64,000 nucleotides of DNA from Stutzerimonas degradans (GCF_024448505.1 NZ_JAMOHV010000001.1:124001-188000), one strand, 5' to 3'; counted from the first letter of the stretch, positions 40,794 to 49,512 are shown. Program-made: numbers and translations. Notes: generated from the letters alone by a model not told the origin.

Positions 40794-42997
40794 CAGAAGT
40801 CGACCGTGGCGCTGAGCGACAGCGTGCGCGGGGCGCCGAGGACCAGGTAGTTGGCGTTCGGGTAGCCACCCACCGAGGCCCAGTAGTCGCGGCCGGTGAC
40901 GTTGTCCAGGCGCGCGCGCAGGGTCACGTCACGCTCGTCGATGACCATGCGGTAGCGCGCGCCGAGGTCCAGACGGGTCCAGGATGGCGCTTGCATATCG
41001 TTGGCCACGTCGGCGTACTGGCTGCTGGTGTAGACCACGCGGCTGGTCAGGGTCAGGCCGTTGCTGCCCGGCACGTCCCACTCGCCGCCGATGTTGGCCT
41101 GGGTGCGCGGCACGCCGATCGCACGGTTGCCCTCGTTGAGGCCGTCCTGGGTGCTGGTCAGCTCGGCATCGAGCAGGGTCAGGCCGCCGAGCAGGCGCAC
41201 GCCGTAAGTTGGCTCGCCGAACACTGACAGCTCGATGCCTCGGTTGCGCTGCTCGCCGCCATCGGTGAACACGCCGTTCTCTACGGTGCTGAATGGCCGG
41301 TCGGTGGTGAACAGCGCCAGGCTGCCGCCCAGGTTGCCACCGTCGTACTTGATGCCCACCTCGGTCTGCTCCGAGACATAGGGTTCCAGCGCGTCGCCGG
41401 CGTTGGCGATGGTCACGCCGCCGCTGCTGGCCGGGGCGATGTCGCCCTTGACCAGGCCCTCGATGTAGTTGGAGTAGAGCGACAGCTCGTCGGTCAGCTG
41501 ATAGACCACGCCGGCGACCGGGCTGGTCTTGTAGCGGTTGTAGGAGGACAGGCGGTCGCCGCTGTTGTAGTCGTAGCTCTTGGCCTCGATGCCCTGGCGG
41601 CGTGCGCCGAGGGTGAGCAGCAGGCGGTCGTCGAGGAAGCCCAGGGTGTCGGCCAGCGCCAGGCTCTGGGTGTGGGTGCGTTCGGTGACGCCGGGATCGG
41701 ACATCTGGCCGCCGGTCCAGGTGGTGCCTGGCATCGCCGCGTCGAACGGGTCGTGGATATCGGCGGCAAGGTTGCCCGACATGCCGTAGGCGTTGCGTGC
41801 TTGCAGATCGAACATCGCCGCGGACATCACCCACTCGTGGGAGACGGCGCCGGTGTTGCCACGGGCGCGCAGGCCGACTTCGCTGGTGAAGACATCCTCC
41901 TCACGCACGTTGTCGAAGCGGTAGAAGGTGCCCGCGCCGGAGCGACCGGCCTTGATGCTGGCCAGGCGGTTCTTCTCCTCGCCCTCGCGCACGCCGGCGG
42001 CGAGCCAGCCGGTCACTGCGTCGGAGAAGTCGTATTCGGCGCGCAAGGTGCCGAAGGTCTGCTTCTCCTTCGAGTAGGTCCAGGGCTGGGCGAAGTTGTC
42101 CTCGGCGTCCGGCGCGCTGGGGATGCCGCCGTTGGGGGTGACGCTCGGCCGCGGCTGGTCGATGAAGTGGTACTGGTGGCCGATGTCGCCGGACAGGCGG
42201 AAGTTGTCGCCCTGGTAGTCCAGGCCCAGGGCGAACATGTCGAGGGTGCGCTCCTCGTCCTCGACGGTGGTCTCACCGGCGCGCTTGGCGGCGTTCAGGC
42301 GTACGCCGAAGCGCTCCTCGGCGCCGAAACGGCGGGCGATGTCGGCATGGGTCATGGCCTGGCCGCCGCTCTCGGCGCCGAGGGTCAGGCGGGTCAGCGG
42401 TTCGTTCGGCGCGCGCTTGGGCAGGATGTTGATCGCCCCGCCGATGCCGCTGCCGCCCGGTGCTGCGCCGTTGAGGAAGGTGTTGGCGCCGCGGAACACT
42501 TCCACGCGCTCGATGAACTCGGCGGCCACGTACTGGCGCGGCAGCAGGCCGTAGAGGCCGTTGTAGGAGATGTCGTCGGAGTACACCGGGAAGCCGCGTA
42601 CCACGTACAGCTCCTGGAAGTTGCCGAAGCCGCGCGCCACGCGCACCGAGGGGTCGTTCTGCAGCACGTCGGAGACGCTGCGCGCCTGCTGGTCCTGGAT
42701 CAGTTGCGAGGTGTAGGACGTCGAGGTGAACGGCGTTTCCATGTAGTCGCGGTTGCCGAGGATGCCGACACGGCCGCCGCGCGCCACCTGCTCGCCGGCG
42801 TAGGGCTGCGTCAGGCCTTCGGCCGAGGCATCGGCGCTGGCCGTGATCTCGACGGACTGCAGCTCCACCGGCTCGCCGGTATTGTCCTGTGCCTGGCTTT
42901 CGGTCCGTTGCTGGGCCATCAGCGGCGAACTGGCGAAGCCGGCTAACAGGCAAACGGGTAGCAGTGCGGTTTTACGCGGCAAGCGGAGAGTGGGCAT
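40793..42997 (-). CDS. TonB-dependent siderophore receptor
   Basis: This 734-residue receptor has a signal peptide (MPTLRLPRKTALLPVCLLAG, then FASSPLMA) and a TonB box SVEITAS. The plug domain has YVVRGFPVYSDDISYNGLYG and GAAPGGSGIGGAINILPKR. The barrel ends in LSLSATVDF with a C-terminal Phe. The FhuA/FpvA-type plug suggests a ferric hydroxamate-like siderophore. No N-terminal signalling extension is present, so it does not directly control a sigma factor. The ATG at 42997 starts a clean signal peptide. A Fur box lies 87 nt upstream. Confidence 0.87.
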   Translation of the reverse strand: MPTLRLPRKTALLPVCLLAGFASSPLMAQQRTESQAQDNTGEPVELQSVEITASADASAEGLTQPYAGEQVARGGRVGILGNRDYMETPFTSTSYTSQLIQDQQARSVSDVLQNDPSVRVARGFGNFQELYVVRGFPVYSDDISYNGLYGLLPRQYVAAEFIERVEVFRGANTFLNGAAPGGSGIGGAINILPKRAPNEPLTRLTLGAESGGQAMTHADIARRFGAEERFGVRLNAAKRAGETTVEDEERTLDMFALGLDYQGDNFRLSGDIGHQYHFIDQPRPSVTPNGGIPSAPDAEDNFAQPWTYSKEKQTFGTLRAEYDFSDAVTGWLAAGVREGEEKNRLASIKAGRSGAGTFYRFDNVREEDVFTSEVGLRARGNTGAVSHEWVMSAAMFDLQARNAYGMSGNLAADIHDPFDAAMPGTTWTGGQMSDPGVTERTHTQSLALADTLGFLDDRLLLTLGARRQGIEAKSYDYNSGDRLSSYNRYKTSPVAGVVYQLTDELSLYSNYIEGLVKGDIAPASSGGVTIANAGDALEPYVSEQTEVGIKYDGGNLGGSLALFTTDRPFSTVENGVFTDGGEQRNRGIELSVFGEPTYGVRLLGGLTLLDAELTSTQDGLNEGNRAIGVPRTQANIGGEWDVPGSNGLTLTSRVVYTSSQYADVANDMQAPSWTRLDLGARYRMVIDERDVTLRARLDNVTGRDYWASVGGYPNANYLVLGAPRTLSLSATVDF

Positions 42998-43083
42998 GGC
43001 GGACCTGAGCGGGCGTTGGATTGCGTAGGGCGACGGCGCGACGTTAGTTGGGAGTCTGTGCCATCTGTGAGCCACTATCATAT

Positions 43084-43102
43084 TCTAATGATAACAATTC
43101 GC
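43084..43102 (-). promoter_or_regulatory. Fur box of the TonB/PepSY operon
   Basis: TCTAATGATAACAATTCGC at 43084-43102 matches the Fur 19-mer at 13 of 19 positions. It lies in an AT-rich patch about 87 nt before the receptor start. The neighbouring rightward SnoaL gene begins 160 nt away on the other side, so Fur control may be limited to the leftward operon. Confidence 0.7.
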
Positions 43103-43192
43103 AACCGTGTTCCGTCTGATGCCACCTCGTGGAAATGCTGGGCGGGCGTCTGGCGCGTGGATTCCTCGCGTCGCAAAAAAAATCGGCCGGCC

Positions 43193-43219
43193 TGTCGATT
43201 GCCGAGCGCGCCGAACGAC
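43193..43219 (+). promoter_or_regulatory. ECF42-type promoter in front of the SnoaL-DGPF-sigma operon
   Basis: TGTCGA (43193-43198) and CGAC (43216-43219) are separated by 17 nt. The published ECF42 motif, as I recall it from Streptomyces work, is TGTCGA at -35 with CGA/TC at -10. A start near 43226 would give a leader of about 36 nt and an AGGAG (43251-43255) before the ATG at 43262. The downstream operon ends in an ECF42-like sigma factor gene, so auto-regulation is likely. Confidence 0.65.
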
Positions 43220-43261
43220 CAGGTGATGAACAGCCGTTCAACCCGACGACAGGAGATCAAC

Positions 43262-43711
43262 ATGAACGAGCAAAAGCACCATGACGAAGCGCGCATCCGC
43301 CAGCTTCACGAGGAATTCGAGCGCGCCATTGCCGCCAAGGACCTGGACCGCATCCTTGCCCAGTACGCCGACGAGCTGGTCGCCTTCGATGCCGTCGGGC
43401 CGCTGCAATTCAAGGGCGTGGCCGATTACCGCGCGCACTGGCAGCGTTGCTTCGAGTTCTGCCAGGGCGAGGGTTTCTTCGAAACCCATGAGCTGCATGT
43501 GGAGGTCGGCGGCGAGCTGGCCTACAGCCGCATGCTCAACCATTGCGGCGGCCCCAACGCCGAGGGCCAGATGCAGAGCGCGTGGATGCGTGGCAGCCGG
43601 GTCTGGGCGCGCCGTGACGGTGACTGGAAAGTGATCCACGAGCATTTCTCGATGCCCTTCGACATGCAGACCGGCCAGGTGTGCATGGACGCAGAACAGC
43701 CGGGCGGCTGA
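43262..43711 (+). CDS. SnoaL/NTF2-like (DUF4440-type) protein
   Basis: This 149-residue protein has the NTF2-like cone: an N-terminal helix (RIRQLHEEFERAIAAKDLDR), then strands typical of SnoaL and DUF4440 members (AYSRMLNHCGG, SRVWARRDGDWKVIHEHFSMP). Such proteins are small enzymes or stress-associated binders; no catalytic set can be fixed. The ORF is open to 43016, but AGGAG upstream of 43262 and an ECF42-type promoter at 43193 fix the start. It appears to be the first gene of a unit with the DGPF protein and ECF42 sigma factor. Confidence 0.75.
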   Translation: MNEQKHHDEARIRQLHEEFERAIAAKDLDRILAQYADELVAFDAVGPLQFKGVADYRAHWQRCFEFCQGEGFFETHELHVEVGGELAYSRMLNHCGGPNAEGQMQSAWMRGSRVWARRDGDWKVIHEHFSMPFDMQTGQVCMDAEQPGG

Positions 43712-43750
43712 GCCGCGCACGGTGTTCGTCGCTCTGCGGCGTCACGCCGA

Positions 43751-43784
43751 CTGTCGCCTGCTAGCTTTGCTGCGGTGGCGACAG
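43751..43784 (+). other. Inverted repeat before the DGPF gene
   Basis: CTGTCGCC (43751-43758) and GGCGACAG (43777-43784) are perfect 8-bp complements around 18 nt, ending 13 nt before the ATG at 43798. As RNA it could form a hairpin close to the ribosome-binding site. As DNA it contains TGTCGC, one base from the ECF42 -35 motif, but no matching -10 at 16-17 nt. Role unknown. Confidence 0.55.
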
Positions 43785-43797
43785 CCGGAGAGCGACG

Positions 43798-44154
43798 ATG
43801 AAATACCTGTGCCTGATCTATTACGACGAACAGCGGGTCGACGAACTGAGCGATGAGCAGTGGCAGGCGCTCGTGGCGCGCTGCATCGCCTGCGGTGAAG
43901 CACTGCGTGCCAGCGGCCACATGCTGGCCGGCGAGCCGCTGCAGTCGGTCCGCACCGCCCGCACGGTGCGCGTGCGCGACGGTGTGACCACGGTGGTCGA
44001 CGGTCCGTTTGCGGAGACGCGCGAGCAACTGGCCGGCTTCTACCTGATCGAGGCGGCCGATCAGCACGAAGCCGAGGCCATCGCCGCGCAGATTCCGCCG
44101 GCAAGCCTCGGCTGCGTCGAGGTACGCCCGCTGCGCCAGCTGCCGCAGCGCTGA
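43798..44154 (+). CDS. YciI/DGPF-family protein linked to ECF42
   Basis: This 118-residue ferredoxin-like alpha-beta protein carries the name-giving DGPF motif at 68-71 (VVDGPFAETREQLAGFYLIE), and starts with MKYLCLIYYDE. YciI-type proteins are small enzyme-like folds of unknown reaction. Genes of this kind are the conserved partners of ECF42 sigma factors. The sigma gene begins 2 nt after the stop, so the two are translated together. Confidence 0.88.
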   Translation: MKYLCLIYYDEQRVDELSDEQWQALVARCIACGEALRASGHMLAGEPLQSVRTARTVRVRDGVTTVVDGPFAETREQLAGFYLIEAADQHEAEAIAAQIPPASLGCVEVRPLRQLPQR

Positions 44155-44156
44155 GC

Positions 44157-45407
44157 ATGCGCGACGCCGAGGGCGGGCCGGCGGCGGTCGAGGCGATCTA
44201 TCGCGCCGAGTCGCGGCGGGTGCTGGCGACGCTGATCCGCCTGCTGGGCGATTTCGACCGCGCCGAGGAAGCCCTGCACGAGGCCTTCGCGGCGGCGGTA
44301 CAGCAGTGGCCGCGCGACGGCGTGCCGGCCAATCCGCGCGCCTGGCTGGTTTCCGCCGGACGCTTCAAGGCCATCGACGCGCTGCGCCGCCGCTCCCGTG
44401 ACGATCAGGCGTTGCGATTGCTCGCCGTACAGCTGGAGGAGAGCGCCGAGGTGGACGATCCCGATGCGCTGCAGGACGACCGCCTGCGACTGATCTTCAC
44501 CTGCTGCCATCCGGCGCTCCCCGCCGATGCGCGCGTCGCGCTGACCCTGCGCACGGTATGCGACCTCGGCACCGAGGAGATCGCCCGCGCCTTTCTGGTG
44601 CCGCCGGCGACCATCGCCCAGCGTATCGTGCGCGCCAAGGCGAAGATCCGCGATGCACAGATTGCCTATCAGGTACCGGAGCGCTCAGCCCTGGCCGAGC
44701 GCCTCGACAGCGTGCTGCAGGTGCTTTACCTGGTGTTCAACGAGGGCTATGCGGCGTCCGCCGGAGCGCAGCTGACGCGCGCGGACCTGTGCCGCGAGGC
44801 GATTCGTCTTGGCCGGCTGCTGGTCGAGCTGCTGCCGGAAGCGGAAGTGTGCGGCCTGCTGGCGCTGATGCTGTTGCACGATGCGCGGCGGGCCGCGCGC
44901 ACCGATGCGACGGGTGAGCTGGTACGGCTCGACGAGCAGGATCGCCGCCTTTGGGATGCCGTGCAGATCGCCGAAGGCGTGCAGCTGGTGCAGCGCGCAC
45001 TGGCCTCGCGGCGCCCGGGCTGCTACGGGCTGCAGGCGGCGATCGCGGCGGTGCATGCCGAGGCGCCGAACGCGGCGCAAACCGACTGGGCGCAGATCGT
45101 CCGGCTGTATGACCTCTTGCTGCAGCTCAGCCCGTCACCGGTGATCGAACTGAACCGTGCCGTGGCGCTGGCCATGCATCGCGGACCGGGGGCTGGGTTG
45201 GCGCTGCTCGATGAGCTGCACGCGCGCGGCGCATTGCCCGACTACCACTTGCTGCCTGCCGCACGCGCCGATCTGCTGTGTCGCCTCGGGCGTCACGCCG
45301 AAGCCCGGCAGGCCTATCGCATGGCGCTGCAGAGCGTGCGGCTGGAGCCGGAGCGGCGTTTCCTGCTGCAACGGCTGGCGGCGCTGGAACGCGTCAGCGA
45401 CGACTGA
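44157..45407 (+). CDS. ECF42-type RNA polymerase sigma factor with C-terminal extension
   Basis: This 416-residue protein is twice the normal ECF size. The sigma-2 region lies at about 12-80 (IYRAESRRVLATLIRLLGDF, then EEALHEAF and NPRAWLVSAGRFKAIDALRR), and sigma-4 at about 120-170 (LRTVCDLGTEEIARAFLVPP). A roughly 240-residue helical extension follows (DUF6596/TPR-like), starting with YLVFNEGYAA. ECF42 factors have no separate anti-sigma factor; the extension is thought to control activity. The adjacent DGPF gene and upstream ECF42-like promoter agree with the assignment. Confidence 0.88.
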   Translation: MRDAEGGPAAVEAIYRAESRRVLATLIRLLGDFDRAEEALHEAFAAAVQQWPRDGVPANPRAWLVSAGRFKAIDALRRRSRDDQALRLLAVQLEESAEVDDPDALQDDRLRLIFTCCHPALPADARVALTLRTVCDLGTEEIARAFLVPPATIAQRIVRAKAKIRDAQIAYQVPERSALAERLDSVLQVLYLVFNEGYAASAGAQLTRADLCREAIRLGRLLVELLPEAEVCGLLALMLLHDARRAARTDATGELVRLDEQDRRLWDAVQIAEGVQLVQRALASRRPGCYGLQAAIAAVHAEAPNAAQTDWAQIVRLYDLLLQLSPSPVIELNRAVALAMHRGPGAGLALLDELHARGALPDYHLLPAARADLLCRLGRHAEARQAYRMALQSVRLEPERRFLLQRLAALERVSDD

Positions 45408-45429
45408 GCCGCGGCGCCGCCCGGCAGAC

Positions 45430-46119
45430 TCAGCGGCCTTGGCAGGCGTCGACGCGCAGCCAGCGCTCCAGCAGTTTGAAGCCCTGCATCAGCACGAAGG
45501 CGATCAGCAGATAGATCAGACCCGCGGTGAGGAACATCTCCTCGTGCAGGTAGGTGCGCGCGGCGATCTTGCGCGCCATGCCGGTCAGCTCGAGCAGGGT
45601 GATGGTGCTGGCCAGCGCGCTGGCCTTGAGCATAAGGATCACTTCGTTGCTGTAGGCCGGCAGGCCGATGCGCGTGGCGCGCGGCAGGATGATGTGCCAC
45701 AGCGCCTGGCTGCGCGACATGCCCAGCGCGCGCGCCGCCTCGACCTCGCCCGGCGGCACGTTCTGGATCGCGCCGCGGATGATTTCGGCGATATAGGCGG
45801 CGGTATGCAGCGTCATGGTGATGATCGCGCACCAGTACGGATCGCGCAGATACGGCCAGAGCGCACTCTGGCGCACCACGTCGAACTGCGCCGCGCCGTA
45901 ATAGACCAGAAACAGCTGCACCAGCAGCGGCGTGCCGCGGAAGAAGAAGATGTAGCCATAGGGCAGGGCGCGCACCGCCAGGTGGCGCGACGAGCGGGCG
46001 ATGCCCAGCGGCAGGGCGAGGATCAGCCCGGCGATGACCGACACGCCGACCAGTTGCAGGGTCAGCCAGGCTGCTTCCGCGAAGCTCGGCAGCCATTTGA
46101 TGAAGACTTCCCAGCTCAT
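45430..46119 (-). CDS. Basic amino-acid ABC transporter permease (HisM/AotM-like)
   Basis: This 229-residue permease has about five helices and an EAA loop EVEAARALGMSRSQALWHII. It resembles HisM/AotM subunits of lysine/arginine/ornithine/histidine importers. The ATG at 46119 overlaps the HisQ-like stop by 4 nt. It is the last gene of ATPase-binding protein-HisQ-HisM, the order of P. aeruginosa PA5152-PA5155. It converges on the ECF42 gene with a 22-nt gap. Confidence 0.87.
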   Translation of the reverse strand: MSWEVFIKWLPSFAEAAWLTLQLVGVSVIAGLILALPLGIARSSRHLAVRALPYGYIFFFRGTPLLVQLFLVYYGAAQFDVVRQSALWPYLRDPYWCAIITMTLHTAAYIAEIIRGAIQNVPPGEVEAARALGMSRSQALWHIILPRATRIGLPAYSNEVILMLKASALASTITLLELTGMARKIAARTYLHEEMFLTAGLIYLLIAFVLMQGFKLLERWLRVDACQGR

Positions 46120-46811
46120 GCGGCACTCCTGACGAAGCCGCGGCCGGCGCGTTTTTCCAGAAAATGCATGCCGATCATCGCGACGACGGTCAGGCACAGG
46201 TAGATGAAGGCGGCGACGAGGAAGAAGGTGAACGGCTCCTTGCTGGCGGTCACGGCGATCTGCGAGCGGCGCATGATTTCCTCCAGGCCGATCACCGAGA
46301 CCAGCGCGGTGTCCTTCATCAGGATCATGAACAGGTTGCCCAGCCCCGGCAGAGCCAGGCGCCACATCTGCGGCAGGATCAGGCGCAGGAAGATACGCCG
46401 CTTGTCCAGGCCCAGCGCCAGTCCGGCCTCGCGATGACCCTTGGGAATGGCCAGCAGCGCGCCGCGGAAGACTTCCGTGGCGTAAGCGCCGAAACACAGG
46501 CCGAGGGCGATGGTGCCGGCGGCGAACGGGCTGAGGGCGAGGTTTTCGATGCCGAACAGCTGGCCGATCCAGCGAATCAGGTTGATGGTGCCGAAGTAGA
46601 TCAGCAGCACCCAGAGCAGCTCGGGCACGCCACGCACGATGGTCGAATAGGTGCCGCCGAGCCAGCGCAGCGCGCTGTAGGGCGAAGTCTTGGCGAGGGC
46701 GCCGAGCAGGCCGAGCACCAGCCCGAGCGCCAGGGAGGCGAGGGCCAGTTGGATGGTCATCCAGGTACCGGCGACGAGGGCCGGACCGAATCCGTGAAGG
46801 TCGGGAATCAT
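46116..46811 (-). CDS. Basic amino-acid ABC transporter permease (HisQ/AotQ-like)
   Basis: This 231-residue permease has about five membrane helices and a coupling loop GHREAGLALGLDKRRIFLRL. The N-terminus (MIPDLHGFGPALVAGTWMTI) is typical for HisQ/AotQ. It pairs with the HisM-like subunit. A very strong stem-loop lies between it and the binding-protein gene upstream, which may reduce expression of permease relative to binding protein. Confidence 0.87.
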   Translation of the reverse strand: MIPDLHGFGPALVAGTWMTIQLALASLALGLVLGLLGALAKTSPYSALRWLGGTYSTIVRGVPELLWVLLIYFGTINLIRWIGQLFGIENLALSPFAAGTIALGLCFGAYATEVFRGALLAIPKGHREAGLALGLDKRRIFLRLILPQMWRLALPGLGNLFMILMKDTALVSVIGLEEIMRRSQIAVTASKEPFTFFLVAAFIYLCLTVVAMIGMHFLEKRAGRGFVRSAA

Positions 46812-46823
46812 ATGGGCTCAAAC

Positions 46824-46866
46824 ACCGAAGCCCGGTCCGTCATGCGCATGACGTCCGGGCTTCGGT
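46824..46866 (-). other. Strong intercistronic stem-loop after the binding-protein gene
   Basis: ACCGAAGCCCGG (46824-46835) pairs perfectly with CCGGGCTTCGGT (46855-46866). Inside it, the palindrome CGTCATGCGCATGACG (46838-46853) continues the stem, giving almost 20 paired bases. It begins 9 nt after the binding-protein stop and has no T-run, so mRNA stabilisation or partial attenuation is likely. Confidence 0.85.
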
Positions 46867-46875
46867 TCGGTTGGA

Positions 46876-47631
46876 TCAGTAGATGCTGAACGGGAAATAC
46901 TTGTCGTTGATCTGCTTGTAGGTGCCGTCGGCGATGATCTCGGCCAGCGCCTTGTTCAGCCGCTCGCGCAGTGCGTCGTTGTCCTTGCGCACGGCGATGG
47001 CGATCTTGTCGTCATCGAATACCGGCTCGCCCTTGAACTCGAAGTCCTTGCCGGCATCGCTCTTGAGCCATTCCCACTGCACGAAGGTGTCGGCGAGGAT
47101 GCCGTCGACGCGACCGGAGGCGAGGTCGAGGTAGGCGTTTTCCTGGGTGTCGTAGAGCTTGATCTCGACCACGCCGTCCATGTTGTCTTCCAGCCAGGTG
47201 CCGGCGATGGTGGCGCGCTGGGCACCGATCACCTTGCCGTCGAGGTAGTCCTTGTCGGTCTTGAAGTCCACCGACTTGGGCGCCACGAACTGCAGCTTGT
47301 TGGTGTAGTAATGGTCGGTGAAGTCGACGGCCTGCTTGCGCTCCTCGGTGACCGACATGGAAGCGGCGAGGAAGTCGAACTTGCCGGCGTTCAGCGCCGG
47401 AATGATGCCGTCCCAGTCGGAGGTGACCACTTCGCACTCGACCTTCATCTTGGCGCACAGCGCATGGGCGATGTCCAGGTCGAAGCCCACCGCCTGGCCG
47501 CTGGCGTCGATCAGGTTGAAGGGCGGGTAGGCGCCTTCGGTGCCGATGCGCAGTTTTTCCGCGGCGAATGCCTGGGTGCCGATGATCAGCGAGGCAGCGG
47601 CGGTCAGCAGGATCTTCTTATAGCTTTTCAT
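46876..47631 (-). CDS. Basic amino-acid periplasmic binding protein (HisJ/AotJ-like)
   Basis: This 251-residue SBP_bac_3 protein has a signal peptide (MKSYKKILLTAAASLIIGTQ, then AFA). The amino-acid site is visible in GTEGAYPPFNLIDASGQAVG and DWDGIIPALNAGKFDF. The disulfide-type Cys pair in HALCAKMKVECEV matches LAO/HisJ proteins. It would present arginine, lysine, ornithine or histidine to the HisQMP-like complex. The strong hairpin after its stop fits higher expression than the permeases. Confidence 0.9.
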   Translation of the reverse strand: MKSYKKILLTAAASLIIGTQAFAAEKLRIGTEGAYPPFNLIDASGQAVGFDLDIAHALCAKMKVECEVVTSDWDGIIPALNAGKFDFLAASMSVTEERKQAVDFTDHYYTNKLQFVAPKSVDFKTDKDYLDGKVIGAQRATIAGTWLEDNMDGVVEIKLYDTQENAYLDLASGRVDGILADTFVQWEWLKSDAGKDFEFKGEPVFDDDKIAIAVRKDNDALRERLNKALAEIIADGTYKQINDKYFPFSIY

Positions 47632-47645
47632 GCGGTGTTGCTCCC

Positions 47646-48419
47646 TTAGCGATGGCTGGACATGAATTGTTTACAGCGCGTCGATTGCGGATTGTCAAAT
47701 ACCTGCTCGGGCGTGCCCTGCTCCTCGACCAGGCCCTGATGGAGGAAAACCACTTCGCTGGAGACCTGCTTGGCGAAATTCATCTCGTGGGTGACGAGCA
47801 GCATGGTGCGCCCTTCTTCGGCGAGCGAGCGGATAACGCTGAGCACTTCCTGGACCATTTCCGGGTCGAGCGCGGAGGTGGGCTCGTCGAACAGGATTAC
47901 CTTCGGCTGCATCGCCAGGGTGCGGGCTATGGCCGCGCGCTGCTGCTGGCCGCCGGAAAGCTGGTTCGGATAGACGTGGCGCTTGTCGGCGATACCGACC
48001 TTGGCCAGCAGCGCCTCGGCCACCTCAGTGGCTTCGGCCTTGCTCTGGCCGAGCACCCGGCGCGGCGCCTCGATGATGTTGTCGAGGATGGTCATGTGCG
48101 GCCAGAGGTTGAAGTTCTGGAACACGAAGCCCAGCTCGCTGCGGATGCGGTTTAGCTGCTTGCCATCGGCGGCGACCAGATCGCCGTGCTTGTCGCGCTT
48201 GAGCTTGAGTTGCTCGCCGGCGACCAGAATCTCGCCCTCGTGGGGGTTTTCCAGCAGGTTGATGCAGCGCAGGAAGGTCGACTTGCCGGAGCCTGAAGAG
48301 CCGAGGATGGAAATCACGTCGCCATCATGAGCGGTCAGCGAGATGCCTTTGAGCACTTCCAGATCGCCGTAGCGCTTGTGCAGGTTGCGGATTTCCAGTG
48401 CGGGGATGGCCTCGGCCAT
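47646..48419 (-). CDS. Basic amino-acid ABC transporter ATPase (HisP/AotP-like)
   Basis: This 257-residue ATPase has Walker [10 protein letters not shown] near residue 43, the Q-loop in [12 protein letters not shown], signature LSGGQQQR, and Walker [13 protein letters not shown] with a switch His in LVTHEMNFA. The start at 48419 is the natural [18 protein letters not shown]; the ORF beyond is not coding. It is the first gene of its operon and lies 14 nt before the binding-protein gene. Confidence 0.9.
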   Translation of the reverse strand: MAEAIPALEIRNLHKRYGDLEVLKGISLTAHDGDVISILGSSGSGKSTFLRCINLLENPHEGEILVAGEQLKLKRDKHGDLVAADGKQLNRIRSELGFVFQNFNLWPHMTILDNIIEAPRRVLGQSKAEATEVAEALLAKVGIADKRHVYPNQLSGGQQQRAAIARTLAMQPKVILFDEPTSALDPEMVQEVLSVIRSLAEEGRTMLLVTHEMNFAKQVSSEVVFLHQGLVEEQGTPEQVFDNPQSTRCKQFMSSHR

Positions 48420-48632
48420 GCGGGAACCTCTTGCGGGCTGGCGGAAACCGCCAGGTCGGGGGTATTCGGGATGATTGCGCTCCGGCCGGCTGCTCGCCCT
48501 CCTGGCGAGGCGCAAACCTAGCACGCACCGGGGCATGCGCCAAGCGCGAAGAATGGCCAACTGGCCGGCTATGCGGGCGTAAAAGTGTCCATTTGCCTGC
48601 ATCGCCGTGCTGTGGCGTTGCAGTGGGTCGCT

Positions 48633-49427
48633 TCAGAACGCCGCTTCGAGCTGGTAGCGACGCAGGATCGCCGGCACCGTGCCGTCGGCGATAAGCGCCT
48701 CGAGCTGCGCCTCGAAGGCTTCGAACTGCGCCGTGCTGACCCGTTGGCGGGACAGGCCGATGCCGTAGGACACCGGTTGCAGCTCGCCGACCTCGCGCAG
48801 CTGATCGAGCCGTTCGGTTTCGATCAGGTGCCAGGCCACGTCCTGATTGAGCACCGCCAGCCCCTGACTGCCGAAACGTCCGGCTTCGAGCATGCGCAAC
48901 AGGCGGCGGTTGTCCGCGACCAGTCGGATCGAGACGCCGGGCACTTGCTGCAGGCGCTCGCGCAGGGCGAACGAGGTACCTGAGGGGCCATAGACGCCGA
49001 TGGTCTTGCCGGCCATGTCCTGCGGCTGGTGGTAGACGAACGTGCTGGAGCGGGGGGCGTACACGCTGTAGCGCGAGGTGGTGAGCATGCGGGTGATATG
49101 GAAGGCGTGCTCGCGGCGCGGCGAGTGGATCACCGTGAAGATGCCGTCCACCTTGCCCTCTTCGGCCAGCGCCAGCGCGCGGCGCCACGGGTATACGCTG
49201 ATCGGGCAATCGCGGTGCAGCCGCGCGCAGACGGCCTGGACGATGTCGACGAACGGACCGGCCGCCGCCACGCCGCCAGTATCGGCCGAGGCCGCGCGCT
49301 GCCCGACGGAGGCGGCAGGGTAGGTGAACGGCGGAAAGTCTTCGGTGACGAATTCCCAGGCGCCGGCCGGATTCGTCAGCACGATCAGCGCCAGCGCGCA
49401 CAGCGATTTCGTGGGGGATGACGACAA
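48633..49427 (-). CDS. Orphan SBP_bac_3 periplasmic binding-like protein
   Basis: This 264-residue secreted protein has a signal peptide around SLCALALIVLTNPAGA and a type-3 binding fold (WEFVTEDFPPFTYP, VDGIFTVIHSPRREHAF). No ABC subunit is adjacent in its strand's unit, so it may serve another system or signal. No in-frame ATG lies close; the TTG at 49427 is preceded by AGGAG at 49438-49434, 6 nt away, which I take as the start. Proteins of this shape near amino-acid transporters are often called YtcJ- or polar amino-acid-like; the ligand is unknown. Confidence 0.7.
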   Translation of the reverse strand: MSSSPTKSLCALALIVLTNPAGAWEFVTEDFPPFTYPAASVGQRAASADTGGVAAAGPFVDIVQAVCARLHRDCPISVYPWRRALALAEEGKVDGIFTVIHSPRREHAFHITRMLTTSRYSVYAPRSSTFVYHQPQDMAGKTIGVYGPSGTSFALRERLQQVPGVSIRLVADNRRLLRMLEAGRFGSQGLAVLNQDVAWHLIETERLDQLREVGELQPVSYGIGLSRQRVSTAQFEAFEAQLEALIADGTVPAILRRYQLEAAF

Positions 49428-49512
49428 GGTGCGCTCCTGCTTGCACAACGGACTGCGGGTGCCGGGGGGCAACGAGGCGGTGAAGGCATTCTGCCCGGCT
49501 CGTTGCAGCAGC

